Source: Microbacterium pumilum (GTDB lineage: Bacteria > Actinomycetota > Actinomycetes > Actinomycetales > Microbacteriaceae). From it: a stretch of 64,000 nt of DNA. Where the stretch lies: positions 3,534,001 to 3,598,000 of the forward strand of contig NZ_BAAAOH010000001.1 in NCBI RefSeq assembly GCF_039530225.1, in the 5' to 3' direction. Positions 20,767 through 29,870 of the stretch are shown here, in pieces (within the stretch, counting starts at the first letter, position 1; each line of letters opens with the position of its first letter). The notes under the pieces are model-generated. The model searched no databases. It was given only the letters and a program-made list of their open reading frames with translations, and was not told where the DNA came from. A program made the translations under genes and the position numbers.

Positions 20767-21566
20767 ACTCCCCGGCATCCGAATCCCCCGGACGCCCACA
20801 GGTGCCCGCAGCCGATCAGACGCTGCGGATCCTCACGTTCCTCGCGCGACAGCGCGGACCGATCGCGGCGTCCACGCTCGCCACGCACCTCGGCATCCCG
20901 CGTTCGAGCATGTACCACCTGCTCGCCACGCTCGAAGAGCACGGGTTCGTCGTGCATGTCCCCTCCGAACGGCGCTGGGGGCTCGGAACCGCGGCGTTCG
21001 AGCTCGCGGGTGGCTACGCCCGGCAGCAGCCGCTGGCCCGGCTGGGCCGCCCGCTCGTCGCCGCGCTCGCCGACCGCACCGGCGAGAGCGCGCACCTGGC
21101 GGTCATGACGGGCAGCGACGTCCTCTACATCGTCGAGGAGCGCGCGCCGCGCCGTCCCGCACTGGTGACGGATGTCGGAGTGCGCCTGCCCGCGCACCTC
21201 ACCGCCACGGGCCGAGCCATGCTCGCCGCGCTCCCCCGCGAGCAGGTGAGAGCCCTGTATCCAGGCAGCGCGTCGTTCGCCGATCGCACCGGACGCGGCC
21301 CGCGCCGGCCGGGCGAGCTGCGCGAGGTGCTGCGCCAGGTGCGCGTCGACGGATTCGCCACCGAGGACGGCGAGGTGACACTCGGTCTGCGCTCCGTCGG
21401 CGTCGCGGTTCGCGACCATGCCGGCTGGCCGGTCGCCGCGGTGGCGGTCACCTGGCCCGACGACAGCGCACAGCAGGCTTCGACTTTCGCCGCATTGCTG
21501 GAGGCGGCCGCGGCCGAGCTCCGACGGCGCCTCTATGGCTCGGGGGCCGGCGTCAGCGCACGATGA
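20757..21566 (+). CDS. IclR-family regulator, probably of histidine utilisation
   Basis: A 269-residue IclR protein. The N-terminal winged helix-turn-helix (about 15-75) contains ADQTLRILTFLARQRGPIAAS and IPRSSMYHLLATLEEHGFV. The effector-binding domain has the TGESAHLAVMTGSDVLYIVEE and RLPAHLTATGRAMLAALP segments characteristic of the family. Its divergent position 61 bp from hutH makes it the likely hut regulator, perhaps sensing urocanate, but that is inferred from context. Start ATG 20757 is preferred; the longer in-frame extension lies antisense to hutH. Its 3' end overlaps the convergent LacI gene by 14 bp. Confidence 0.92.
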   Translation: MSDNSPASESPGRPQVPAADQTLRILTFLARQRGPIAASTLATHLGIPRSSMYHLLATLEEHGFVVHVPSERRWGLGTAAFELAGGYARQQPLARLGRPLVAALADRTGESAHLAVMTGSDVLYIVEERAPRRPALVTDVGVRLPAHLTATGRAMLAALPREQVRALYPGSASFADRTGRGPRRPGELREVLRQVRVDGFATEDGEVTLGLRSVGVAVRDHAGWPVAAVAVTWPDDSAQQASTFAALLEAAAAELRRRLYGSGAGVSAR

Positions 21567-22554
21567 GCTGCGGAGTCACCAGTACGTGCTCCAGACCCGC
21601 GGGATGAGGCCCGACGACGCTGCCGGTCGGCCCCATGAGGAGTTCGAGGGCGCCCAGGGCGACACGCTCCGGCAGCTGTTCGATGCTGCTGATGCCGAGC
21701 GCCTCGACCGCAGGGGTGTTGTCGAAGCCGATCACCGGAAGACGGGGGATGCCGGCATCCACTGCCGCGAGATGTACGCCGATCGCGAGCGAATCGCTGG
21801 CGCAGACGACAGCATCCGCCTCGCGGGCTGCGAGCGCTCCGGCGACCGCGTCGCGGGCCAGGGCGACGTCATCCACGGCCGTGTACCGCGGACCGGAGCT
21901 CGCGGCCACGGCCATCGCCTCACGCCAGCCGCGCTCGCGGTCGTCCCCGGTGCCGGAACCGGACGGCCAGCCGAGGAACGCGATGCGACCGCCCGCAATT
22001 GCGAGCGCATGTTCGGTGGCCGCCCTCGTGCCGGCCGCGCCGTCGACGTCGACCCACGGATGCGAGGGCTGTGCGACATCGTCCTCGCCCCAGGGTCTCC
22101 CGAACGAGACGAACGGCAGATCCCGTTCATTGAGCCAGTTGGTTCGCGGGTCGCCGTAGAACGTGCCGGTGATGACGACCGCGTCGATCTCGGCGCGATC
22201 GGTGAGTTCGGCAAGCCGCGCGAGTTCCTCTTCGGGACTCCGCGCCGCGTACACGAGCATCCGCATGCCGCGCTCGCTCGCCCGCTCGGTGAGCGCGTGG
22301 ACGAATCGGTCGAGCACGACGCCCGACACTCCCCCGGCGTACGGATCGAGGTGGATGCCGATCGTCGAGCTGCGGCGGGTGCGCAGCATCCGTGCCGCGG
22401 CGTGAGGTCGATAGCCGAGCTCGGCGATCGCCGACTCGACCCGCTCGCGGGTGGAGCCCTTGACGATTCCCGGTGAGTTCAGCACGTTCGACACGGTCTG
22501 GCGGCTCACCCCCGCGACACGCGCCACGTCCTCGACCGTCGGTGACTTCGCCAT
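21553..22554 (-). CDS. LacI-family repressor of the adjacent sugar transport operon
   Basis: A 333-residue LacI/GalR repressor. The N-terminal helix-turn-helix reads TVEDVARVAGVSRQTVSNVLNSPG, followed by the hinge helix region ELGYRPHAAARMLRTRRS, which inserts in the operator minor groove. The rest is a periplasmic-binding-protein-like sugar-sensing domain with family motifs such as VVCASDSLAIGVH and PVIGFDNTP. It is divergent from the sugar ABC operon starting at 22752. Two candidate operators of the TTGAaCGTTCAA type lie in the 197-bp gap, so repression relieved by an imported sugar is likely. Confidence 0.94.
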   Translation of the reverse strand: MAKSPTVEDVARVAGVSRQTVSNVLNSPGIVKGSTRERVESAIAELGYRPHAAARMLRTRRSSTIGIHLDPYAGGVSGVVLDRFVHALTERASERGMRMLVYAARSPEEELARLAELTDRAEIDAVVITGTFYGDPRTNWLNERDLPFVSFGRPWGEDDVAQPSHPWVDVDGAAGTRAATEHALAIAGGRIAFLGWPSGSGTGDDRERGWREAMAVAASSGPRYTAVDDVALARDAVAGALAAREADAVVCASDSLAIGVHLAAVDAGIPRLPVIGFDNTPAVEALGISSIEQLPERVALGALELLMGPTGSVVGPHPAGLEHVLVTPQLIVR

Positions 22555-22581
22555 GCGGACCTCCTCGTCCCGGCAGAGCCA

Positions 22582-22680
22582 TGAACGTTCAAATCGTTAT
22601 CCTACGGCGCCCTCAACCACCTTGACAGTGCCATCACGCAGTCGTACCGTGACCCTTGGCGGCATGCTTTGATCGTTCAA
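22582..22680. promoter_or_regulatory. Sugar operon promoter with two LacI-type operators
   Basis: TGAACGTTCA at 22582-22591 is a perfect palindrome, and TTGATCGTTCAA at 22669-22680 differs by one base from the extended form; they are about 88 bp apart. Between them is a strong promoter for the plus strand: TTGACA at 22622-22627, 17-bp spacer, TACCGT at 22645-22650. The downstream operator would lie just past the start site, and the upstream one could form a repression loop. Confidence 0.7.
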
Positions 22681-22751
22681 ATTCCCAGGCGAACGATCGA
22701 TCGGGCTGAGCCCATGTCAGCCGCCGAGTTGACTCATCAAAGGAGAGAGAC

Positions 22752-24011
22752 ATGACACGGCACACCATGCGCGCCGTCCTCGGCGCTGGCGCGCTCCTCA
22801 TCGCGGGGGCGCTCACGCTCTCGGGCTGTGGCGGATCGGGGTTCGACGAACCTGCGGGTACCGGCGACGCGAGCGACCTCACCTCATCCGATGACGCCCT
22901 CACGGTCCTGATCGGCTCGAGTGGAGAGGCCGAGACGACCGCGGTCGAGGATGCGGTCGCTGCCTGGTCAGAGGAGTCGGGCGTCGAGGCGACCGTCTCG
23001 GTGGCCAACGATCTCCCCCAGCAGCTGTCGCAGGGCTTCGCCGCGGGCTCGCCTCCCGATCTCTTCTACCTCAACCCCGAGGCGATGACCGGCTACGCGG
23101 ACAACGGGTCGCTCAAGGCGTACGGCGACCTCCTCGAGAACAAGGACGACTTCTACCCCTCGCTCGTGGAGAACTTCACCCTCGACGGCGAGTTCTACTG
23201 TGCTCCGAAGGACTTCTCGACGCTTGCGCTGATCATCAACAACGATCTGTGGACGGCGGCCGGACTCACCGAGGACGACATCCCGACGACGTGGGACGAG
23301 CTCACCGCCGTCGCTGAGACCCTGACCACGGAGGGCAGGGTAGGACTAGCTTTCGGTGCGGAGTACGAGCGCGTCGGAACGTTCATGGCCCAGGCGTCGG
23401 GCGGGGGGCTGGTCGTCGACGGGGCAGCCGTCGCCAATAGTCCCGAGAACGTTGAAGCTCTCGACTATGTGAAGTCGCAGCTGGAGGCCGGTACCTTCGC
23501 TTACGCCACCACGGACCTCGGCCTGGGGTGGGGCGGCGAGGCGTTCGGCAAGCAAGCCGCGGCGATGGTGATCGAGGGCAACTGGATCACGGGGGCGATG
23601 ACGAACGACTACCCGGACATCTCCTACACTGTCGCGGAGCTGCCTGCCGGACCCGCGGGCCAAGGCACGTTGCAGTTCACGAACTGCTGGGGCATGGCAG
23701 CCGACAGCCCCAACCAGGAAGCCGCTCTCAAACTCGCTGAGTACCTGACGGCGACCGACCAGCAGCTGGCGTTCTCGGAGGCGTTCGGCCCGATGCCTTC
23801 GATCCAGTCCGCCGCGGATGCGTGGAGTGAGGCCAACCCCGACCTGACCGCGTTCCTGACCGGCGCGGACTACGCTCAGTTCCGGCCGACGCAGGATGGC
23901 GCGATCGAGGTGCTCGCCGACTTCAACGCCCAGCTGGAGGGCCTCAAGGCGGGCGATCCCCAAGAGATCCTCGACTCGGTCCAGGCGAACCTCGAGGCCG
24001 TGGTCGGCTGA
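22752..24011 (+). CDS. Sugar ABC transporter substrate-binding lipoprotein
   Basis: A 419-residue extracellular solute-binding protein of family 1. The signal peptide ends in the lipobox LTLSGC with Cys26 as the lipidation site. The mature protein has the two-lobe fold of this family, with PPDLFYLNPEAM and a GNWITG segment in the C-terminal lobe. It captures a sugar and hands it to the two permeases that follow. An AGGAGAGAGAC ribosome site precedes ATG 22752. Sugar identity is not readable; the linked debranching-type glucosidase suggests an alpha-glucoside or gluco-oligosaccharide. The gap to the next gene is 2 bp. Confidence 0.93.
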   Translation: MTRHTMRAVLGAGALLIAGALTLSGCGGSGFDEPAGTGDASDLTSSDDALTVLIGSSGEAETTAVEDAVAAWSEESGVEATVSVANDLPQQLSQGFAAGSPPDLFYLNPEAMTGYADNGSLKAYGDLLENKDDFYPSLVENFTLDGEFYCAPKDFSTLALIINNDLWTAAGLTEDDIPTTWDELTAVAETLTTEGRVGLAFGAEYERVGTFMAQASGGGLVVDGAAVANSPENVEALDYVKSQLEAGTFAYATTDLGLGWGGEAFGKQAAAMVIEGNWITGAMTNDYPDISYTVAELPAGPAGQGTLQFTNCWGMAADSPNQEAALKLAEYLTATDQQLAFSEAFGPMPSIQSAADAWSEANPDLTAFLTGADYAQFRPTQDGAIEVLADFNAQLEGLKAGDPQEILDSVQANLEAVVG

Positions 24012-24013
24012 CG

Positions 24014-25138
24014 ATGTCCGCCCCCACTCGTCCCCGCGCCGGATCCTCCGCGATCCGGCGCGGGGAAGGCCTCGCCGGATGGATCTTCACGGCCCCCGTG
24101 ATCATCATTCTCGGCGTCTTCCTCCTGATCCCCGTTCTGATGGCGTTGTGGGTGAGCTTCTCGGACTGGAACGGCCGGGGCAGTCCGCTCTCGCCCCGAG
24201 TCGGCTTCGTCGGGCTCGAGAACTACGCCGCTGTGACGACGGGCGGCGGCCTGACGGAGCGCAACTTCGGCATCGCTCTTCGCAACAACGCCTGGTACGT
24301 ATTCCTCGTCGTGCCCCTGCAGACCATCCTGTCGCTGTTCCTGGCAGTGCTCGTCAGCCGCGCAATCCTCCGCGGCCGCGGCTTCTTCCGCACGGCGTTC
24401 TACTTCCCGTCGGTGACGAGCTCCGTGGCCATCACGGTCCTCTGGCTCTTCCTCTTCAACAAGGACGGCGTCGTCAACGAGGTTCTCTCGTGGATCGGGA
24501 TCAACGGGCCCAATTGGTTCCGCGATCCGCGCGGAATCGTGCATATCGCCCTCGGAAATGTCGGTCCATTGGCCGGCCCCGATTTTCTCGTGCAGAACGG
24601 CTTCCTCGGCATCTCCTGGTGGGAGTGGCTCGCCGGGCCGTCCGTGGCGATGACGGCCTTCATCCTGATGGCTGTCTTCACGACGAGCGGGACGTTCATG
24701 CTTCTGTTCATCGCCGCGCTCGTGAACGTCGGCGTCGAACTCGGAGAAGCGGGCATGATGGACGGCGCGAACGGCTGGCAACGCTTCTGGCACATCACCT
24801 TCCCGCAGCTGCGACCCACGCTGTTCACGGTGCTCACGCTCGGCTTGATCGGCTGCTGGCAGGTGTTCGACCAGATCTACACCGGTACTCAGGGCGGGCC
24901 GGCCAAGACGACTGTGACACCCGCATTCCTGTCGTACCAGTCCGCCTTCCTCAACCAGGACTGGGGACAGGGCGCTGCGATCGCATTCATCCTGTTCCTG
25001 ATCATCATCGTCTTCGCCCTCTTCCAACGCTGGGTGCTGCGCGATCGGCCGGTGTCGAAGCGGCGCGCGCGCCAGTATCAGGTGAAGAGCACCTCCCGGG
25101 TCGCAGCTCCGGTACTCGTGAAGGGATCCAAGCCATGA
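24014..25138 (+). CDS. Sugar ABC transporter permease (MalF type)
   Basis: A 374-residue inner-membrane permease of the CUT1 sugar family. It has about six transmembrane helices (first at roughly 25-47, GWIFTAPVIIILGVFLLIPVLMALWV) and the cytoplasmic EAA loop GEAGMMDGANGWQRFWHITFPQLRP that contacts the ATPase. The central extracytoplasmic loop is enlarged, as in MalF-like subunits. No ATPase gene is in the operon, so a shared MsiK-type ATPase encoded elsewhere is likely, as is usual in actinobacteria. Its stop overlaps the next start by 4 nt. Confidence 0.93.
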   Translation: MSAPTRPRAGSSAIRRGEGLAGWIFTAPVIIILGVFLLIPVLMALWVSFSDWNGRGSPLSPRVGFVGLENYAAVTTGGGLTERNFGIALRNNAWYVFLVVPLQTILSLFLAVLVSRAILRGRGFFRTAFYFPSVTSSVAITVLWLFLFNKDGVVNEVLSWIGINGPNWFRDPRGIVHIALGNVGPLAGPDFLVQNGFLGISWWEWLAGPSVAMTAFILMAVFTTSGTFMLLFIAALVNVGVELGEAGMMDGANGWQRFWHITFPQLRPTLFTVLTLGLIGCWQVFDQIYTGTQGGPAKTTVTPAFLSYQSAFLNQDWGQGAAIAFILFLIIIVFALFQRWVLRDRPVSKRRARQYQVKSTSRVAAPVLVKGSKP

Positions 25139-26049
25139 CCATTGAACCGGTCGCCGTCGTGCCCGATGCCGCCGCCCCTGCGGTGCCGGAACTCCCGCCA
25201 AAGAGCACGAGGCGGTGGACCGGCAAGGCCATCACCGGCCAGGTTCTGCTCTACGCGATGCTGAGCGTACTCGCCCTCATCTACATCTATCCGTTCCTCG
25301 TGCAAGTGGCGACCTCCTTCAAGTCGGATGCGGAGGCGACTGCGGATCCGATCTCGCTGATTCCCCAAACCTGGACCCTCGCCGCATACGAACTGCTGTT
25401 CACTCGGAGCGACTTTCCGCTGTGGTCCATGAACTCGGCGATCGTCACGATCTTCGTCACCCTCGGACGCGTCTTCTTCGTCTCGCTCGCCGGCTATGCT
25501 CTCGCGAGGCTCCAGTTCCGAGGCCGAGCGCTCATCTTCGCGCTCGTGGTAGGGGTGATGGCAGTGCCGGGCGTGGTGCTGCTCATCCCGAAATTCCTCG
25601 TACTGAACCAACTGGGGCTCTACGACTCGTACGCCGGCATGATCCTGCCGTTGCTCGTGGACGCCGCAGGGGTCTTCATCATGAAGAACTTCTTCGAGTC
25701 GATACCCGTGTCGATCGAAGAACAGGCCCGCATCGACGGCGCCGGACCGTTCCGCGTCTTCTGGTCGGTCGTCCTTCCCATGGCTCGACCCGCGCTCATC
25801 ACGATCATCATCCTGTCGTTCCAGGGATCGTGGAACGAACTGAATCACTTCATCGTGTCGACCCAGTCGCCCGAACTCACCACCCTGACGAAGGGCGTCG
25901 CATCGCTGGCATCCGGCCAGCTCAGTCAAGGCAACCAGTTTCCGATCAAGCTCGCTGCCGCGGCCATAATGACGATCCCTGTCGCGGTCATGTTCCTGGT
26001 CTTCCAGAAGCGCATACTGAACACCGCGGAAGGAGCGCTCAAAGGATGA
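25135..26049 (+). CDS. Sugar ABC transporter permease (MalG type)
   Basis: A 304-residue permease with six membrane helices after a Pro/Ala-rich cytoplasmic N-terminus. The EAA motif SIEEQARIDGAGPFRVFWSVVLPMARPAL is clear, and the phrases FNSWNEL-like (here SFQGSWNELNHFIV) and VSLAGYALARLQFRGR are typical for MalG-like subunits. It starts in an ATGA overlap with the upstream permease and itself overlaps the debranching gene by 4 nt, so all three are translationally coupled. It forms the membrane channel with the previous permease. Confidence 0.93.
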   Translation: MTIEPVAVVPDAAAPAVPELPPKSTRRWTGKAITGQVLLYAMLSVLALIYIYPFLVQVATSFKSDAEATADPISLIPQTWTLAAYELLFTRSDFPLWSMNSAIVTIFVTLGRVFFVSLAGYALARLQFRGRALIFALVVGVMAVPGVVLLIPKFLVLNQLGLYDSYAGMILPLLVDAAGVFIMKNFFESIPVSIEEQARIDGAGPFRVFWSVVLPMARPALITIIILSFQGSWNELNHFIVSTQSPELTTLTKGVASLASGQLSQGNQFPIKLAAAAIMTIPVAVMFLVFQKRILNTAEGALKG

Positions 26050-27986
26050 GCGAGCCAGCAGTGGCGGAGCACCCGCTGCAGCCCCTGCTCAACGACTCCG
26101 TCATTGTTCTGCGCGCTCCAACCCAGGTCTGGTCCGCGGCGTCCGGCGATCTCGGCTCGGCCCCGATCCACGGCGTGTACCACGGCGACATCCGGCACCT
26201 CCGCGAAGCGGTGCTCACGTGCGACGGCGAGCAGCCTGAGTGGATCTCGGTGTCGGCGGACGGCCCATCGCGGGTGGTCTTCGGCGGTCTGCTGCGGGCT
26301 CTCGACGACTACTGGCCCGATCCCAAGGTGCGCGTGCTGCGGGAGCGGATCGTGGCGGACGGCGCGGTCGGCGAGACGCTCACGATCGTTTCGCACGTGC
26401 CCCACACCGTGCGGACCGCACTGCGCCTGCGCCTGGTGCCCGAGTTCGCCCCGCTGCAGGAGGTGAAGGCGGGCACCCCGACTCCCCGCGCATGGGACGC
26501 GACCGGAGCGGTCGGTGTGCAGGCTCCGTTCTCGGTGACATCGGGTGAGCGCTCGTTCACGGTGTCGGCGCCGGGTGCCGACCTCACCGTCGACGATGAC
26601 ACCGTCATCCTCGATTGGGACATGCAGGTCGCACCGGGCAAGAGCACGAGTGTGTCGTGGTCGATCGCGCTCGATGACCCGACCCTCGTCGTGCAGGGCG
26701 CTCCACGTTCCTCGAGTGGCCTCACCCCGCTCGATTCCGGATCACACGACCCGCGCATCGCGCGCTGGCAGGATGTCGCGCTCGGCGATCTCGACGCGCT
26801 GCGGCTCGTGCTGCCGGATCGTCCGGACGACGAGTTCTACGCCGCCGGAGCACCATGGTTCTTCACTCTCTTCGGACGCGACTCGCTGTGGGCGGCCCGC
26901 CTTGCGCTGCCGGTCGACACCGGGATGGCGGCATCCACTCTGCGCGTTCTCGCGCGCCTCCAAGGCGACCGCGTCGACGTGGCGATGGCGCAGCAGCCGG
27001 GCAAGATCCCTCACGAGCTGCGCAGCGCGCCGCTCGCGCTGCCCGGCGAGCAGGTGCTCCTTCCGCCGCTCTACTACGGCACCGTCGACGCGACCTTGCT
27101 CTGGATCTGTCTGCTCGCCGACGCATTCGACGCCGGGATGCCGCGTGACGAGGTCGTCGCGCTGCTGCCGGCCCTGCGTGCGGCACTGTCATGGACGACC
27201 GAATACGGCGACGGCTCGGGCCACGGGTTCATCGACTACATCGACGAGACCGGCCACGGCCTCGCCAATCAGGGGTGGAAGGACTCCGGCGACTCGATCC
27301 AGTGGCGGGACGGATCGCTCGCCCGGGGGCCGATCGCGCTGTGCGAGGTGCAGGGCTACGCGTTCGAGGCCGCGATGCGCGGGGCGGGCGTTCTCGACGC
27401 CCTCGGCGAGGAAGGCGGCGAGGCACTCCGGAGCTGGGCGACAGCGCTGCGCGAACGCTTCCGGTCTTCGTTCTGGGTGGAGACTCCCGAGGGTCGATAT
27501 CCCGCTGTGGCCCTCGACGCCGACCAACGGCCGGTCGATACGCTGACGAGCAACATCGGGCACCTGGTCGGCACCGGCATCCTCGACGCCGACGAAGAGG
27601 CACACGTGGCGGCGCTGCTGCTCGCGCCATCCATGTCATCCGGTTTCGGCATCAGGACGATGTCCGCCGACGCGTCCGGATACTGGCCCCTCAGCTACCA
27701 CGGCGGCAGTGTGTGGGCGCACGACACCGCAATCGCGGCGCACGGGATGTCGCGCGCCGGGCTGCATGACGAAGCCTTGCAGGTCGTCCAGGGACTGCTC
27801 GCCGCGGCGGAAGGATTCGGCTTTCGGATGCCGGAGCTGCACTCCGGGGATCCTTCGGGTGAGACGCGCACTCCCGCGCCCTACCCGGCCGCGTGCCGCC
27901 CGCAAGCCTGGTCGGCTGCTGCGGCCGTCGCGTGCGCTCAGGCCGTGCGGGCCGCGGGCGCCGCTCTGCCCGCCAACGGTCGCTGA
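26046..27986 (+). CDS. Glycogen-debranching-type amylo-alpha-1,6-glucosidase-like hydrolase
   Basis: A 646-residue cytoplasmic enzyme with an N-terminal glycogen-debranching domain (beta-rich, about 1-230) and a C-terminal six-hairpin catalytic domain. Motifs include WFFTLFGRDSLWAARLALP and the GWKDSGDSIQWRDG segment, whose acidic residues fit the catalytic pocket, followed by ALCEVQGYAFEA and SGFGIRTMSADASGYWPLSYHGGSVWAHD. Related proteins are annotated as glycogen debranching enzymes but many act on small alpha-glucosides. It is translationally coupled to the permeases, so it probably cleaves the imported sugar. The TGA at 27984-27986 lies inside a family C repeat and the last residues (PANGR) come from it. 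Confidence 0.82.
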   Translation: MSEPAVAEHPLQPLLNDSVIVLRAPTQVWSAASGDLGSAPIHGVYHGDIRHLREAVLTCDGEQPEWISVSADGPSRVVFGGLLRALDDYWPDPKVRVLRERIVADGAVGETLTIVSHVPHTVRTALRLRLVPEFAPLQEVKAGTPTPRAWDATGAVGVQAPFSVTSGERSFTVSAPGADLTVDDDTVILDWDMQVAPGKSTSVSWSIALDDPTLVVQGAPRSSSGLTPLDSGSHDPRIARWQDVALGDLDALRLVLPDRPDDEFYAAGAPWFFTLFGRDSLWAARLALPVDTGMAASTLRVLARLQGDRVDVAMAQQPGKIPHELRSAPLALPGEQVLLPPLYYGTVDATLLWICLLADAFDAGMPRDEVVALLPALRAALSWTTEYGDGSGHGFIDYIDETGHGLANQGWKDSGDSIQWRDGSLARGPIALCEVQGYAFEAAMRGAGVLDALGEEGGEALRSWATALRERFRSSFWVETPEGRYPAVALDADQRPVDTLTSNIGHLVGTGILDADEEAHVAALLLAPSMSSGFGIRTMSADASGYWPLSYHGGSVWAHDTAIAAHGMSRAGLHDEALQVVQGLLAAAEGFGFRMPELHSGDPSGETRTPAPYPAACRPQAWSAAAAVACAQAVRAAGAALPANGR

Positions 27987-28038
27987 GCTTGTCGAAGCGT
28001 CGCGCCCGCACCGGGCCCTTCGACACGCTCAGGGACCG
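27979..28038. repeat. Family C inverted repeat at the debranching enzyme stop
   Basis: Inverted copies GGTCGCTGAGCTTGTCGAAG (27979-27998) and CCCTTCGACACGCTCAGGGA (28015-28034) around a GC-rich loop. The stop codon of the upstream gene lies in the left arm. The hairpin separates the converging debranching and YbaK genes and may act as a bidirectional terminator. Confidence 0.8.
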
Positions 28039-28090
28039 ATGCTCCTCGCCGCCCCCACGTTCCGTCTCGGTCGCTGGGCTCCCTTGGTCG

Positions 28091-28573
28091 CTAGTCGGCG
28101 TCGACCTTGGAGATCGTGCCGCCGGTCACTCGCACCAGCTCGTCGAACGTGAGCGGGAACACCGTGTGGGGCGTGCCGCCGGCTGCCCAGATCCGCGGAT
28201 ACCCGGCCAGGTCCTCATCGACGATCGTTGTGAGCGCTGCCGGGTGCCCCGTCGGAGCGACACCGCCGATGGCCTGGCCCGTGGCATCTCGCACCTGCTC
28301 GGGTGTCGCACGTTGGATGCTGCCTCGCCCGAGACGAGCGGCGAGCGCAGCGGTGTCGACGCGGTGCGCGCCGCTGGTCATGACCAGCAGTGGCTCGCCG
28401 TCCGACCAGAACACGAGGCTGTTCGCGATCGCGCCAACCTCGATCCCGAGGGCGGCGGCCGCGAGCGGCGCGGTGTGGGCGGCATCCGGAAGCACGACGA
28501 TTTCGCCCTCGATCCCCGCCGCGCGGAGCGAGTCGTGCACGAGCCGGGCGCGGGCGGGCAGGTGCGCTGTCAC
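28091..28573 (-). CDS. YbaK/EbsC-type aminoacyl-tRNA deacylase
   Basis: A 160-residue protein of the YbaK/ProX editing-domain family, which hydrolyses mischarged tRNA (for example Cys- or Ala-tRNA-Pro) in trans. Hallmarks are IANSLVFWSDGEPLLVMTSGAHRVD, with a conserved Lys/Ser-site region, and AIGGVAPTGHPA, the loop around the catalytic pocket. The GTG at 28571-28573 is chosen because TAGGCT lies 7 nt upstream and the preceding in-frame residues are Cys/Ala-rich and unlike the family. It is divergent from the leucine dehydrogenase gene. Exact tRNA specificity cannot be stated. Confidence 0.85.
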   Translation of the reverse strand: MTAHLPARARLVHDSLRAAGIEGEIVVLPDAAHTAPLAAAALGIEVGAIANSLVFWSDGEPLLVMTSGAHRVDTAALAARLGRGSIQRATPEQVRDATGQAIGGVAPTGHPAALTTIVDEDLAGYPRIWAAGGTPHTVFPLTFDELVRVTGGTISKVDAD

Positions 28574-28628
28574 GCCAGCAAGCCTATTGGCGCGATCGCC
28601 GCAGTCGGCTGCTGAGGACGCAGCGGCT

Positions 28629-28671
28629 CCGCAATCTTCCGAAGAATGCGGCATCGACCACGCAGAATGCG
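28629..28671. promoter_or_regulatory. Candidate Lrp/AsnC-type operator upstream of leucine dehydrogenase
   Basis: A 23-bp near-perfect palindrome (arms CCGCAATCTTC and GAAGAATGCGG, 28629-28651) is followed by a second AGAATGCG half-site at 28664-28671, exactly 21 bp (two helical turns) after the first at 28643-28650. This spacing suits an oligomeric Lrp-type regulator, a usual controller of branched-chain amino acid dehydrogenases. No lrp gene is adjacent. Confidence 0.45.
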
Positions 28672-28788
28672 CAACGCGCAGCGAGGTGGTTGAACACTAC
28701 GCCCCACAGTGGTGCAATGGATGCACGGACACCGCAAAGCCGCGGCCCGCAATGCACCGCCCAAAAGGCCCGCTGAGAGAAGACTGCG

Positions 28789-29862
28789 ATGACGCGCACC
28801 CTGCCCCTCCCCGATTTCACCCACGAACGCGTCGAGGTGATCACCGGACGACGCAGCGGACTGTTCATCACCGTCGCCCTGCATTCCTCGGTGCTCGGCT
28901 CTGCTCTCGGCGGTGCGCGGCTGTGGACGTACCCGCACTGGAGCGATGCGCTCGGCGATGCGCTGCGGCTCTCGGCGGCGATGACCCTCAAGAACGCGGC
29001 GGCCGGGCTCGACGCCGGCGGCGGCAAGTCCGTCATCGCCCTCCCGGCGGGTGTGACATTGGATGCCGAGCGCCGACGCGCGGCATTCCTCGACCTCGGC
29101 GACGCCGTGGAGTCGTTGCATGGCCTCTATCGCACCGCCGAGGATGTCGGATCGACCACCGAGGACATGCTCACCGTCAGCGAGCGCACGGAGCACGTCG
29201 TGGGGCTGCCCGACGCGGTCGGCGGCTCTGGTGAGCCGGCCGGTCCGACGAGCCTCGGGGTGTACGAGTCGCTTCGCGCGACGCTCGAACGGGTCGCCGG
29301 CACCTCGGATGTGGCGGGCCGACGCATCACGATCTCGGGCCTGGGCCAGGTCGGCAGCCGTCTGGCTGTTCGTCTCTCCGCGGAGGGCGCCCTGCTGACC
29401 ATCACCGACGTCAATCCCGCGAAGCGCGATCTCGCCCTCGACCTCGACGCGCAGTGGTGCCTGCCCGGCGAGGAGCACCTCATCGCCGCCGACGTCTTCG
29501 TTCCCGCCGGCATCGGCGGCCTCCTGACCGACGAGGTCATCGACGCCCTCGACGCGAAAGCGGTCTGCGGACCCGCGAACAACCCGCTGGCGGCTCGGAG
29601 CGGCGCCGACCGACTCGCCGCTCGCGGCATCCTGTACGCACCCGACTTCGTCGTGAATGCCGGAGGGGTCATCTACCTCGATCTCGAGGCCAAGCACATC
29701 GGCAGCCGCAGCGAGATCATGGAGCGCGTCGGCGCCATCGGCGACACGGTGCGACGGGTCTTCGACGAGGCGGAATCGCGCGGCGTCACGCCTCTCGAAG
29801 CAGCCGAGGGCCTGGCGGCAGAGCGACTCAGTCGCGGTCTGCGCGAGCCCTCGCTCGCCTGA
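28789..29862 (+). CDS. Leucine/valine dehydrogenase
   Basis: A 357-residue member of the Glu/Leu/Phe/Val dehydrogenase family, catalysing NAD-dependent oxidative deamination of branched-chain amino acids. The substrate domain contains MTLKNAAAGLDAGGGKSVIALP, with the two conserved Lys residues, and the segment RTAEDVGSTTEDM. The C-terminal Rossmann domain starts with ISGLGQVGSRLAVRL (GxGxxG) and includes AVCGPANNPL and APDFVVNAGGVI. Length fits leucine or valine dehydrogenase rather than glutamate dehydrogenase. A weak GAGAGAAG ribosome site precedes ATG 28789. Its stop lies 8 bp before a family B palindrome. Confidence 0.92.
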   Translation: MTRTLPLPDFTHERVEVITGRRSGLFITVALHSSVLGSALGGARLWTYPHWSDALGDALRLSAAMTLKNAAAGLDAGGGKSVIALPAGVTLDAERRRAAFLDLGDAVESLHGLYRTAEDVGSTTEDMLTVSERTEHVVGLPDAVGGSGEPAGPTSLGVYESLRATLERVAGTSDVAGRRITISGLGQVGSRLAVRLSAEGALLTITDVNPAKRDLALDLDAQWCLPGEEHLIAADVFVPAGIGGLLTDEVIDALDAKAVCGPANNPLAARSGADRLAARGILYAPDFVVNAGGVIYLDLEAKHIGSRSEIMERVGAIGDTVRRVFDEAESRGVTPLEAAEGLAAERLSRGLREPSLA

Positions 29863-29870
29863 CCCCGACC

